16,827 bases of DNA from Leptofilum sp050292445 (GCA_050292445.1 JBNKLQ010000125.1:1-16827); one strand, 5' to 3'. Shown: positions 1 to 7,945, counted from the first letter of the stretch. A program made the numbers and translations. The notes: generated by a model from the sequence alone, not told the origin.

Positions 1-317
1 ACAGCAAATAAGTCTTGCCCGTCTGGTGCGATAAGATGAACTGCATTAGGGGGAGTAAAAGCAAAAAATGATTGTAATTGCTTCCCGTCATTAAGAAAAC
101 CGGCAAATTCAACAGGAGAAGCCCGATGATTTATTATCTGTAGGTCGTACGCTACACTCACGCCTATTTTTTCATTATTATCAGAATTACTATGCAATAT
201 CAATTCTATACCTGGACCAAAGCTGGCCCCTTCCAACTCAACATCATTGATAGTTCCCTTACAACTTGAAAATATAAGTATTGTGATTAACAAGTAAAAA
301 ACACGAGTATTTGTCAT
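1..317 (-). CDS. Putative lipoprotein, partial (runs off left edge)
   Basis: An open frame begins at an ATG (317-315) and stays open to the window edge, giving 105 codons. It starts MTNTRVF, followed by a hydrophobic stretch (about residues 6-16) and a lipobox-like FSSC with Cys19, so it is probably exported and lipid-anchored. Phe at the -3 position is not ideal for a lipobox. The mature part has beta-rich composition (for example VSVAYDLQIINH) and I do not recognise a family. A GAGAG purine run lies about 9 nt upstream of the start. The start is only 11 bp after the stop of the metzincin frame, so the two were probably co-transcribed. The DNA is visibly AT-rich compared with the NRPS genes, and no ACGGCCGT octamer occurs here. 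Function is unknown; it is probably unrelated to the biosynthetic cluster. Confidence 0.6.
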   Translation of the reverse strand, partial: MTNTRVFYLLITILIFSSCKGTINDVELEGASFGPGIELILHSNSDNNEKIGVSVAYDLQIINHRASPVEFAGFLNDGKQLQSFFAFTPPNAVHLIAPDGQDLFA

Positions 318-328
318 GGCATGTTCTC

Positions 329-844
329 TCATGAGGAACTGAAGGTATCCAAAGGGATATTTCGTAGTATTGTCAAAATTTGTAAGTCTGAAATGTAATC
401 ATCCTCTCCTGTTGCATATCCAGATTGTGTCATAAAGTTTCGTTCAATTAACTGTCTAGTTGTTTGATCGGTATTTCCTTGAATGCCATGAATATGCGGA
501 GGAACACCATTCTGATCATGAGGCCAGCCCGTTTCATCATTTGGGTGATCTAATCCTAATACATGTCCCATTTCATGTACCAATGTTCTTGTATCTGCAA
601 TGTCAGAAATAACGACACTGTTGGTATTTGTAAAGCTAGCCTTGTAATGTTTACCAGCTATATCAATCCCTGCAATCCGTATTCCTTGCACAAAATATGC
701 AGTGATATCATACCCTCCATTATGCTGATAATGTTTTGTAAACTCGATTTCTTCTGAAGAGGGTGTGGTTTTTTCAGGATTGGCATCTAAAATCAAATTA
801 TTACCCAGAATGCTCCCCTGCTCCGGCGCGGTCTTCGGCAGCAC
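329..844 (-). CDS. Metzincin-type zinc metalloprotease, apparently 5'-truncated
   Basis: The 171-residue frame contains the zinc-binding signature HEMGHVLGLDH (His90, Glu91, His94, Gly97, His100), followed by a Met-turn-like NFMTQSG (Met138). Together these define the metzincin clan, matrixin- or pappalysin-like. Full-length members normally carry a signal peptide and a longer N-terminal half of the catalytic domain; neither is present. The only upstream start is a GTG (844-842), two codons after an in-frame TGA (853-851). The first ~10 codons lie in GC-rich DNA that continues towards the RAYT gene, whereas the rest is AT-rich, so the true 5' end appears to have been replaced near 812-820. 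It is best read as a gene remnant, though a short translated product is possible. The lipoprotein gene follows after 11 bp. Confidence 0.6.
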   Translation of the reverse strand: MLPKTAPEQGSILGNNLILDANPEKTTPSSEEIEFTKHYQHNGGYDITAYFVQGIRIAGIDIAGKHYKASFTNTNSVVISDIADTRTLVHEMGHVLGLDHPNDETGWPHDQNGVPPHIHGIQGNTDQTTRQLIERNFMTQSGYATGEDDYISDLQILTILRNIPLDTFSSS

Positions 845-867
845 GAAACCTCACCCGGCTGCGGCCA

Positions 868-878
868 GGCGTCCCGCC
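868..878. repeat. REP-like hairpin, left of RAYT
   Basis: GGCG-TCC-CGCC forms a 4-bp stem with a 3-nt loop inside very GC-rich DNA. Read on the minus strand with its neighbours it is CGGCGGGACGCC. This is almost the same as the core of the hairpin at 1529-1541 on the plus strand, in opposite orientation. Confidence 0.35.
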
Positions 879-901
879 GCGCCGCCTACTTCAACACCCT
901 G

Positions 902-1447
902 CTACCAGGCCACGCCAGTCAAAACCACATCCGTTTCTGCCACCTGGCCACTCAGCCAATACGCCGCAGAGGAAAAGCGCCAATCCTCTGCTTCATACAC
1001 TAGCCCTTTGCGGCGCGGATTGTCGTGCAAATAATCAAACTTCGTCCGCCAGAACCCTTCTGACCAAATGGCCACCGGATGTTTGCTCTGCTGCCAAAAC
1101 TGGTTGGCCCGGTCCTTGCGGCCCGGTGAGCCGATCACCTGCCCATAAACCGCAGGCATTTTCTCCTGACAATAGTTTCCCAACTGCCGCCCGGTGTATT
1201 GGCGCATCGCTGTAATTGTCTTGTTTAAGCGAACATTATCAAAATCGACATCAAAGACAATCAGGTGTGCGTGAGTGGGCATGATGACAAAGGCGTTGAT
1301 TCGCAGATCTTTGTGCTGGTGGCAGTAGTTGAGGCTCTCGGTAAAGATGAGGCAGGGTTTGGCCGAAACAAAAACGGGTAGCCAATAAACCACCGTGAAA
1401 GTAAGATAATAAAAAGCTGCTCCCTCCTGGATTTTGGCCGTTTCCAT
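902..1447 (-). CDS. REP-associated tyrosine transposase (RAYT, Y1 HUH family)
   Basis: A 181-residue protein with the signatures of the IS200/IS605-related Y1 transposase family. The HUH metal site is MPTHAHLIV (His59, His61). The candidate nucleophile is Tyr139 in KFDYLHDNPRRKGLV, matching the usual YIHxNPVKxGLV block, and a DWRFSSAAYWL segment matches the usual C-terminal W-SS-Y motif. The N-terminus YYLTFTVVYWLPVF also fits the family. RAYTs nick and rejoin single-stranded DNA at REP palindromes through a 5'-phosphotyrosine intermediate; they are usually single-copy domesticated genes. The length is normal and the frame is intact. The gene sits between the last NRPS gene and the broken metzincin, so it marks the cluster border and may be linked to the rearrangement there. 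Confidence 0.85.
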   Translation of the reverse strand: METAKIQEGAAFYYLTFTVVYWLPVFVSAKPCLIFTESLNYCHQHKDLRINAFVIMPTHAHLIVFDVDFDNVRLNKTITAMRQYTGRQLGNYCQEKMPAVYGQVIGSPGRKDRANQFWQQSKHPVAIWSEGFWRTKFDYLHDNPRRKGLVYEAEDWRFSSAAYWLSGQVAETDVVLTGVAW

Positions 1448-1472
1448 GTGGGCAATTGTACTGGAGTGTAAG

Positions 1473-1504
1473 GCTAGTAAGCAAAGACACTACGCGACAC
1501 TAGC
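1473..1504. repeat. Short inverted repeat upstream of RAYT
   Basis: GCTAGT (1473-1478) and ACTAGC (1499-1504) are perfect 6-bp inverted arms around a 20-nt spacer. A further CTAGC follows at about 1511. It lies between the RAYT start and the REP-like hairpin and may belong to the element end. The short arms make this weak evidence. Confidence 0.25.
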
Positions 1505-1522
1505 TCCAAACTAGCGAGGAAA

Positions 1523-1547
1523 GGGGTACGGCGGGGACGCCGACCCC
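1523..1547. repeat. Strong GC hairpin (REP-like; possible terminator of the NRPS operon)
   Basis: GGGGT-A-CGGCG-GGGA-CGCCG-ACCCC forms a 10-bp GC-rich stem with one bulged A and a 4-nt loop. On the minus strand it begins 22 nt after the stop of the last C-PCP-TE gene and is followed by CCCCTTTCC, so it could also end transcription of the cluster. The missing long U-run and the related hairpin on the other side of the RAYT gene favour a REP origin. Both roles can coexist. Confidence 0.5.
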
Positions 1548-1569
1548 AGCGCAGTTGAGAATTGGAAGG

Positions 1570-4068
1570 TTATGTTTCTGCAAGGGCTGTCACAAAGGCA
1601 TCGGCCAGGGCCTGAACGTGTGGCTCGTCTACAATTTGGTTGTGGTTACCAGCCAATGAACGCACATCCACTTTTTGCGACACGCGCTGCCAGCCCATGA
1701 GGGGGTCTGTGGTATCCCGGTAAATGTCACGATACCCTTCGGTGGATTTGAAGAGGGTGACCGTGCCGGGATAGTGGGTGGGCACGTAGCAATAGTAAGC
1801 GCGGTTGTTGATCAGGGTGATCTTTTGCACGCGAATATCTTCTTCCTCTTGCACCACGGCTGCCAGTCTTGCATTCTGCGGACCTGACTTCCGGGTAACG
1901 CGATTTATCTTATTGGCCATTATTTGCCGAAAACCAACCCAGAAGCGGTGTCGGTTTTTGATGAATAGCTGCTGTTCCCGCTCAGGGGGCAAGCTCAGAA
2001 TTCGGGCAGTAAGCTTCGTTGCTATGCGTACCCATTTGAGTGCTGGATGCTGGGCGGGGGTGTCGATAATGCCCACAAAGATGACTTCATGACCGCGTGC
2101 TGTGAGCTGCTGGGCCATCTCGAAGGCAACCGCACCGCCCATAGAATACCCTCCCAGTTGGAATGGGCCTTCTGGCTGATGGTTTAGCAGCGCTTCAACA
2201 TAATGGGCGGCCATTTCTTCTACGGAGGTAAACGGCCGTGTTTTGCCATCTAACCCCTTAGCCTGAAAAGCATACACAGGCTGGCTGTCTGGCAGGCGGC
2301 GCGCCAGCTTGGTAAACACAAGCACATGCCCGCCACCGCCATGCACCAGGTAAAGTGGCTGCACATCAGCGGCTCCTTCCTGAATTTTTACCAGGGTAGG
2401 CCACGCTTCTGTACCAGATTGATCGCGTAAAATGTTAGCCAGCTCAGCGATGCTGCCCGCCTGGACCAAAGTAGCCAGTGGCAAATAGTGGCCCGTCAAC
2501 TTCTCGATGTCGGCAAAGAGGTTCATCGCTTGCCAGGAGGTGCCACCTAAATCAAAATAGTTGTCATGAATGCCAATGCGGGGTACGCCCAGCACCTGTT
2601 CCCACATGTTTTTGAGATCGAGTTCCAAGCGATCTCGCGGGGGTACGTAGGCCTGCTGTCGCTGGGCTGACGACCCATTTTCTATGGGGGAAACGGCCGT
2701 TTGCAAGGCAGACCAGGGCAGCTCAATTTCAGCCAGCGGCTGGGCCACGTCGGTGAGGAAGACATTCAGCAAGGCATCAAAAATTTGAACGGCCGTATCT
2801 CGCTGTTCCTCACTAAAAATATCGCTGTGGAAATCAAACTTAAAGATGAGCTTGCCACTATCATCAAATTCATGGATATGCAGAGCAAAGCTTTCGCTCC
2901 CATGACCAGGGTCCAGATGTTCGTGCTTAATCGATTGGCCATTAAAGGTGAGAGACGGCCGTGTATGGTAATTAAACATCAAATCATGCGCTTTGTTTTT
3001 CAAGGAGATGCTGGAGCCATGCTGAGAGAAACGCATCACGCCACGGGTTTGCAGCTTCAGCTTTTGAATCAACGAAGCAAACGTTTCATCCGGTTCAACA
3101 TCCACCACAAAAGGGCAAAGCTCCATAAGCAGGCCAATGGTCTGCCGGGATGCCTGGGTTGGCCGATTGTGCATGGGCGTCAGAAAAGTAAGCCGCTGGT
3201 TGCCAGAGAGATGATAAACCAGGGCAAAGAAAAGCGACGCCAGTAGATTGAACATGGTTAATTCCATGGTCAAATCCCGATATTCAGGCTGCTCTGCCAT
3301 TGCAAGCAGGTTGGCAGTGCGTTCCTTATCCAGCACAATTTCGATTCGGTTGAGTTGGGTACCCTTTTTGCTGCCTGATTGACCAAAAAAACGCAATGGC
3401 TCTACATCTTTATCCAGCTTTTGCTGCCAATGCCGCTCTGCGCGCTGAAATTGGGGCGAATCCCGATAGGCACGCTCAAATTTTTGATAATCTGCAAAAG
3501 GAGCAATGGGCAACGGGTCAATGCCCTCATCTGGGCAAATCAGGCGTTCATACGTGCAGGTAATTACCTTATACACGTAAAATGAAGAGGTCGCATCAGC
3601 AATGATATGATGTTGATTTTGCAGCCACAGATAAGCTTCTGCCCCTACTTTTGCCAGGGCAAACTGCACCAGCGAGGTGAACGGATCAAAGGGCGTATTC
3701 GCAATTTCGACCAGCCAGTCTCGCGCCATTTCTTTAGGATTTTCTTCCGCAGAAAAATCTTTAACCTTTATGGGGGCAATTGCCTGAGGCCGCACCACCT
3801 GCTGGGGTACACCATCCACAACCTGTATAACGGTACGCAGTACATCACTTTGGTCCATAGTGGACTGCAAGGCAGCACAAAATAGCTCAACATCCAGTGT
3901 CTGGGGAATATCAAAAACCAGCGGCGCGGCATAAAGCGGCACATCTGGCCGCATCTGGTAACCGGTCCAGTACAACATCTGCATGCGGGTGAGGTTGGAA
4001 CGCGCATACAGATCACCCATCGGGTTGGTTTCTGAGTCGGCTATCGGTTTTGTTAAATTTGCTTGCAT
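1570..4068 (-). CDS. NRPS-like protein C-PCP-TE (second of tandem pair; Ser-type thioesterase)
   Basis: An 832-residue protein with three domains. The condensation domain (about 20-440) has a C1-like LTRMQMLYW, SDVLRT (C2) and the catalytic HHIIADA (residues 153-159), with Ala where Gly is usual. The carrier domain has LGGTSW with phosphopantetheine site Ser511. The thioesterase (about 565-832) has GYSMGG (nucleophile Ser642), Asp669 in IIDTP and His809 in GNHNQIV. There is no adenylation domain, so its carrier must be loaded in trans or by condensation. A TTG at 4089 would add seven residues, but the ATG at 4068 gives an MQA start and a Ppant Ser511 position identical to the upstream paralogue. 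It starts 24 nt after that gene's stop and is the last NRPS gene of the operon. It should act in the cytosol as an acyl-transfer and release station. The substrate is unknown. Confidence 0.88.
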   Translation of the reverse strand: MQANLTKPIADSETNPMGDLYARSNLTRMQMLYWTGYQMRPDVPLYAAPLVFDIPQTLDVELFCAALQSTMDQSDVLRTVIQVVDGVPQQVVRPQAIAPIKVKDFSAEENPKEMARDWLVEIANTPFDPFTSLVQFALAKVGAEAYLWLQNQHHIIADATSSFYVYKVITCTYERLICPDEGIDPLPIAPFADYQKFERAYRDSPQFQRAERHWQQKLDKDVEPLRFFGQSGSKKGTQLNRIEIVLDKERTANLLAMAEQPEYRDLTMELTMFNLLASLFFALVYHLSGNQRLTFLTPMHNRPTQASRQTIGLLMELCPFVVDVEPDETFASLIQKLKLQTRGVMRFSQHGSSISLKNKAHDLMFNYHTRPSLTFNGQSIKHEHLDPGHGSESFALHIHEFDDSGKLIFKFDFHSDIFSEEQRDTAVQIFDALLNVFLTDVAQPLAEIELPWSALQTAVSPIENGSSAQRQQAYVPPRDRLELDLKNMWEQVLGVPRIGIHDNYFDLGGTSWQAMNLFADIEKLTGHYLPLATLVQAGSIAELANILRDQSGTEAWPTLVKIQEGAADVQPLYLVHGGGGHVLVFTKLARRLPDSQPVYAFQAKGLDGKTRPFTSVEEMAAHYVEALLNHQPEGPFQLGGYSMGGAVAFEMAQQLTARGHEVIFVGIIDTPAQHPALKWVRIATKLTARILSLPPEREQQLFIKNRHRFWVGFRQIMANKINRVTRKSGPQNARLAAVVQEEEDIRVQKITLINNRAYYCYVPTHYPGTVTLFKSTEGYRDIYRDTTDPLMGWQRVSQKVDVRSLAGNHNQIVDEPHVQALADAFVTALAET

Positions 4069-4092
4069 TCCGTCGTCGCCTTTTTCCAAAAA

Positions 4093-6627
4093 TTACGAAA
4101 TTGCCGCAGTTGTCTTGCGTGCTTCGCGCGCCTGATCCAAACTGCTTTGCAAATAACGGGCCAGTCCAACAACATGTGGCTTGTGCAGCATGCTGCTATG
4201 AGAACCAGCAACGGTGCGCAGGGTGATGGGACGAGCCACGTAATCCACCCATTCATTGACACTGTTGCCTGGATTAAGTAAGGGGCGGCTTTGCGCTTCA
4301 AACACAATGACTTCACCATCGTAGCCAGCGTGGGTATAGTTCAGCAGCGCTTCCAAATGGGACTCAATCACCTGTTGGCGATGTTCAGGCAAATCATCTG
4401 CCTGATCAATGACATCTGTAGCGCTTAAACTCTCATCCGATTTTGATCTTATTTTTTGCCAAAGCGAGCGCACCGCAACGCGGCCTTTGCGTCGCACGCG
4501 TGAAGAAATCTCGCTGCCGCCCAGTCGCATAAACTCACGCAGCCAGTACGGGCTGTTTTGCACAAAATCAAGGAGGAAACGGCCGTTCAACGGCGCGCGT
4601 TCATTAAAATTAGCCGGTGGCGGATCGATTACTGCCAAAATGGGTACTTCTTCACCTGCTGCCTGGAGCTGGCGGGCCACTTCATAGGCAATGTCACCAC
4701 CCATGCAGTAACCACCCAGGTAATAGGGCCCTTCTGGCTGCACTTGCCGAATTTGTTGCAGGTAGTGGGCGGCCATCTCTTCCAAACGGTTAAATGGCTC
4801 TGCTTCACCATCCAACCCACGCGCCTGCACGCCGTAGAAAGGCTGCTCATCATCCATCAAATCGGCCAAATCTTTCAGCCACAAAATATCCCCGGTGACG
4901 CCGTGAATGCAGAAGAAGGGGGGCTTGCTGCCCTTGGTGCGAATAGGCACCAAAGAAGTCCAGGTTTGGGCAGCCTCGCCTTGCCGAATAACGTCGGCCA
5001 GGTCGGCGATGGTTGGCGCTTGAAAGAGGGTAACTAACGGTAAATTATGCCCGGTGACGGCTTGCAGTTCGCTAAAGAGACGCACGGCCATCCAGGAGTT
5101 CCCGCCAAGGTCGAAGAAGTCATCATGAATGCCAATATCTGTCGTGCCCAAAACGGTTTCCCAGGTAGTCACCAGTTGTTGTTCCAGCTGGTCACGCGGA
5201 GCAACATAGGCTGGTTTTTCAACTATGGTGTCATGGGTCTGGGCGATGCCATTGGCAACTGGTGTGGTGGAAACGACCGTTGGCAAAGCCAACGCATCAA
5301 GAGGGTCAGCCACATCTGCCAGATACGCCGTCAGAATCTGCTCAAAGGCAGCCAACGTCAACTCGCGTTCTTCCTGAGTAAACACATCTTCATGAAAATC
5401 GAAGAAAAAGGTAAAGGAGCCATCAACTTCAAATTCGTGAATGTGCAGGGCAAAGCTGTCGCTGCCTGCATTGGGATGAACAAGCTTATGCTCAACAGGC
5501 TGATCTTCAAAGTTTAGATCTGGCCGATGATGGAAGTTGAACATTAAATCCGTCAGGTTGCTTTCCATGGCAACGGCCGTTCCATATTGATAATGAACCA
5601 GCGTTTTCTGGAGGGATTTGCTTACTTTTTTGGTCAGGGTAGTGAAGGTTTCCCCCTCTTCAATCTCGACCAACAAAGGGCAAATTTCCATCAGCAAGCC
5701 AATCGTCCGCTTCATTGCCTGTGTAGGACGATTGTGGAAGGGCATCATGGTAGCCAGGCGACGATTTCCCGTCATGTAATACAGCTGCGCAAAATAAACA
5801 GTCAGCAGCACGTTCAACATGCCCAGGTCATGCGTCATATTAAAAACACCAGGCCGCTGCATGGCATCTTTTAATTGTTGGGAACGTTCCGGATCAAGTC
5901 TATAGGCAATACGCTGCATGTTGTGGCTTTTTTTGCTGCGGGAACGGCCGTAAAACTTGAGTGGATCAATCCCGTTAGCCAATCGTTTACGCCAAAAAAC
6001 GGCCGATTTCTCATACCGGGGAGAAGCACGATACCCTTTCTCAAACGCCACATATGCTTCAAAAGAAGGAATATCCGCCTTAGGCGTCATTGTCCCACTT
6101 TCTTTTGCCTCCTGGTACAAAGCCACGACACGTCGATAAACAATAAAAACAGAGGTCGCATCAACAACCATATGATGCTGATTGATGTACCAAAAGTAAG
6201 CATCCGCTGCCAGCTTGATGAGCACAATATCGTAAACACATTTACTGATATCCAATGCCAGCTGGCGACGTTCCATCAACCATTGCTTTAAAGCAGCTTC
6301 TGGATCAACGTCGTTGGAAAAATCTAAAATCTCTAAAGGTTGCGGTATTTCTGGCAAGATAATGCGCTGAGGCACACCAGCTTCCTGTCGTACCACAGTC
6401 CGTAAAGAATCGCTGCCCTGCACAACGGTGGCAAATGCTTTGGCAAACAGGGGCACGTCAATTGGCGCGTTCAGCCGAAAGGTAACAATCACGTTGAACA
6501 AAGGTGAACTCGGCCGCAAACTTTGACCTACCCAATAGATCATTTGCAGCTTTGTTAAATTAGAATGGGTATATATATCTTTCTGACTTAACTTGGACAT
6601 GGTATCTAATGGAGCTGTTGCTTGCAT
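4093..6627 (-). CDS. NRPS-like protein C-PCP-TE (first of tandem pair; Cys-type thioesterase)
   Basis: An 844-residue paralogue of the next gene with the same order. The condensation domain (about 22-435) has LTKLQMIYW, SDSLRT and HHMVVDA at 151-157. The carrier domain has LGGNSW with Ser511. The thioesterase (about 560-835) has GYCMGG: the nucleophile position is Cys641 (codon TGC at 4707-4705) instead of Ser, with Asp668 in VIDPPP and His810 in GSHSSML. Cys-type thioesterase domains are known in a few NRPSs and may favour aminolysis or strained-ring closure over hydrolysis. There is no adenylation domain. Both paralogues replace the usual C5 motif with IGLLME-CP and C7 with DLMFN. AAGGGA lies about 8 nt upstream of the ATG. 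A 166-bp spacer with a stem-loop separates it from the acyltransferase gene. Confidence 0.88.
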   Translation of the reverse strand: MQATAPLDTMSKLSQKDIYTHSNLTKLQMIYWVGQSLRPSSPLFNVIVTFRLNAPIDVPLFAKAFATVVQGSDSLRTVVRQEAGVPQRIILPEIPQPLEILDFSNDVDPEAALKQWLMERRQLALDISKCVYDIVLIKLAADAYFWYINQHHMVVDATSVFIVYRRVVALYQEAKESGTMTPKADIPSFEAYVAFEKGYRASPRYEKSAVFWRKRLANGIDPLKFYGRSRSKKSHNMQRIAYRLDPERSQQLKDAMQRPGVFNMTHDLGMLNVLLTVYFAQLYYMTGNRRLATMMPFHNRPTQAMKRTIGLLMEICPLLVEIEEGETFTTLTKKVSKSLQKTLVHYQYGTAVAMESNLTDLMFNFHHRPDLNFEDQPVEHKLVHPNAGSDSFALHIHEFEVDGSFTFFFDFHEDVFTQEERELTLAAFEQILTAYLADVADPLDALALPTVVSTTPVANGIAQTHDTIVEKPAYVAPRDQLEQQLVTTWETVLGTTDIGIHDDFFDLGGNSWMAVRLFSELQAVTGHNLPLVTLFQAPTIADLADVIRQGEAAQTWTSLVPIRTKGSKPPFFCIHGVTGDILWLKDLADLMDDEQPFYGVQARGLDGEAEPFNRLEEMAAHYLQQIRQVQPEGPYYLGGYCMGGDIAYEVARQLQAAGEEVPILAVIDPPPANFNERAPLNGRFLLDFVQNSPYWLREFMRLGGSEISSRVRRKGRVAVRSLWQKIRSKSDESLSATDVIDQADDLPEHRQQVIESHLEALLNYTHAGYDGEVIVFEAQSRPLLNPGNSVNEWVDYVARPITLRTVAGSHSSMLHKPHVVGLARYLQSSLDQAREARKTTAAIS

Positions 6628-6704
6628 AGCAATCCCTTACCAACACATTAAAGTTCATCCAGGATCAATACCTGATGTAGCAAAACAAGGTCGGCTTACC
6701 AACA

Positions 6705-6731
6705 GCCTCCTGTCCGATAGCTACAGGAGGC
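6705..6731. terminator. Perfect 9-bp stem-loop between acyltransferase and NRPS genes
   Basis: GCCTCCTGT (6705-6713) and ACAGGAGGC (6723-6731) pair perfectly around a 9-nt loop. In the transcript the stem lies about 63 nt after the acyltransferase stop and about 78 nt before the C-PCP-TE start. No U-run follows on the minus strand, so it is not a textbook intrinsic terminator. It could be an attenuator, an mRNA processing or stability element, or a partial terminator that lowers expression of the NRPS pair. A 9-bp direct repeat CTTACCAAC occurs nearby at 6636-6644 and 6695-6703. Confidence 0.45.
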
Positions 6732-6793
6732 CTAAATATTTAAACAAGTTTGTTGAGGTTAGCATGACGAACGGCCGTATCTTTGAGACCGTC

Positions 6794-7945
6794 TTAACCA
6801 AATGAGTATTTGTACAACTTTTTCATCGGTGAATGACTCACCAGGCGCATTAACGCAAGGGGGACGCCCAAGGCAAAGAAGATCATAATAGGTTGGTACA
6901 AAATCTGATAGCCTAAAATCCAGGGGGTAAAGCGGAACATCAAAGTACCTACAAGTTCTAGCACTTGCTCATGAACCAGATAAACACCAAATGCCTTCGC
7001 CCCAATATCCATAATCTGTGGCGTTAAAGGTAGCTTCAGCTTACCAACAGACAGCATAGCCAACATAAACAAACCAGCATAAATATTGGTTGTATAAGTC
7101 GAGTAGAAATCAATCCACGGCCGTCCAGACAAAGCCAGCAGAACTTCAAACTCAACCAAAGAGAGCAAGTAAAAAACAACTGCCCCCACAACCAACTTTG
7201 ACTTATGCCGCATCAAAAATGGTTTAAAATCACCAATGTGGAAACCAAAGACAATTCCCAAAGCAAACCAGAAAAGGCGACGCGGGAAGAACCAAAGCGG
7301 CGTCAGTGAGATCAGATTGGAGACAATTGGTTGACCAAGGTCAAACAGCTGGAAATACCGCAAAGTTTCTACAAACAGCAACAATACGGCCGAACCCACC
7401 AACAACCCCTTCCAACGATTCTTCGCCAACGGCACCAAAATTGGCGAGAGCAAATACATTTGAATGAGCAGCGGGATATAGTAATAGGACCCTGTAGCGC
7501 CACCAGTTAACAAACGGCGAATGTATTCCCAGACACTAGGATACATCCGATGATAGAAGACGGCCTGCCCCACAAAAATAATAATTGACCAAACCAAATA
7601 CGGAATTATTAACCCTACCACCCGCGCTTTTAATATCGGCCACTTTATCCTGGCATCCTTACGTCCAGCGGCAAAGGCAATAAAATAGCCAGAAACCATC
7701 AGGAACACAGGCACACCAAAAGCAATAAAGCGACGAACAAGCGACAAGCCCCAGTAAGTAGCTGAGTGAACCTGGTCGTAATTGGGGCAGCTAGCCGGGC
7801 GAGCGGGGTTTTCACAAGAAGCAGCCACCTCAGGGCGATAACTTGCGGCTAAATCAAATGTAGCCTGGTACCCAAAGGTGGCTGAATGGTTCAGGATTAA
7901 ACCCAAAATACCCAGTCCCATGAGCAGTAAAAATCTTCTGGTCAT
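6794..7945 (-). CDS. Membrane-bound acyltransferase (acyltransferase 3 family)
   Basis: A 383-residue polytopic membrane protein with about ten hydrophobic segments. Family features in order are a first segment with LNHSA (His20, the likely catalytic His), the block VPVFLMVSGYFIA (about 79-91), a basic motif LKARVVGLIIPYLVW, and YYIPLLIQMYLLSPIL. Members move acyl groups onto sugars, lipids or peptides at the cytoplasmic membrane. A hydrophilic loop with two cysteines (Cys44, Cys53) lies between segments one and two. It is encoded 42 bp after the carrier-protein gene, so an acyl group from the pathway is an attractive donor, but that is inference; it could also acylate the finished compound or an unrelated surface molecule. 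One ACGGCCGT lies inside the gene (7117-7124). Confidence 0.82.
   Translation of the reverse strand: MTRRFLLLMGLGILGLILNHSATFGYQATFDLAASYRPEVAASCENPARPASCPNYDQVHSATYWGLSLVRRFIAFGVPVFLMVSGYFIAFAAGRKDARIKWPILKARVVGLIIPYLVWSIIIFVGQAVFYHRMYPSVWEYIRRLLTGGATGSYYYIPLLIQMYLLSPILVPLAKNRWKGLLVGSAVLLLFVETLRYFQLFDLGQPIVSNLISLTPLWFFPRRLFWFALGIVFGFHIGDFKPFLMRHKSKLVVGAVVFYLLSLVEFEVLLALSGRPWIDFYSTYTTNIYAGLFMLAMLSVGKLKLPLTPQIMDIGAKAFGVYLVHEQVLELVGTLMFRFTPWILGYQILYQPIMIFFALGVPLALMRLVSHSPMKKLYKYSFG

Larger units (their letters stand above)
815..1547 (-). mobile_element. RAYT locus with flanking REP-like hairpins (boundaries approximate)
   Basis: This span covers a transposase-like gene of the REP-associated tyrosine transposase type plus GC-rich flanks. 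The left flank contains GGCG-TCC-CGCC (868-878). The right flank contains a longer hairpin (1523-1547) whose core CGGCGGGGACGCC matches the reverse complement of the left core, CGGCGGGACGCC, with one G inserted. Two such sequences in opposite orientation around a RAYT gene fit the usual REP/RAYT arrangement. The left limit is set only by the GC shift in the metzincin frame. No target duplication could be identified, so the exact ends are uncertain. Confidence 0.4.

Noticed and set aside
329..844. Metzincin protease as a maturation enzyme of the cluster
   Set aside because: It is truncated, AT-rich, separated from the cluster by a RAYT element and paired with an unrelated lipoprotein gene.
763..1215. 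Open frames on the plus strand across the RAYT gene and its left flank
   Set aside because: They are antisense to a gene with clear HUH and Tyr motifs, and their translations are Pro/Ala/Arg-rich with no family features.
2701..3246. Plus-strand open frame of 181 codons inside the C-PCP-TE gene
   Set aside because: It lies opposite a condensation domain with intact motifs; it is an antisense shadow.
4069..4089. Upstream TTG start for the second C-PCP-TE gene
   Set aside because: The ATG at 4068 gives an MQA start and a Ppant Ser511 position identical to the paralogue, so the seven extra residues are unlikely.
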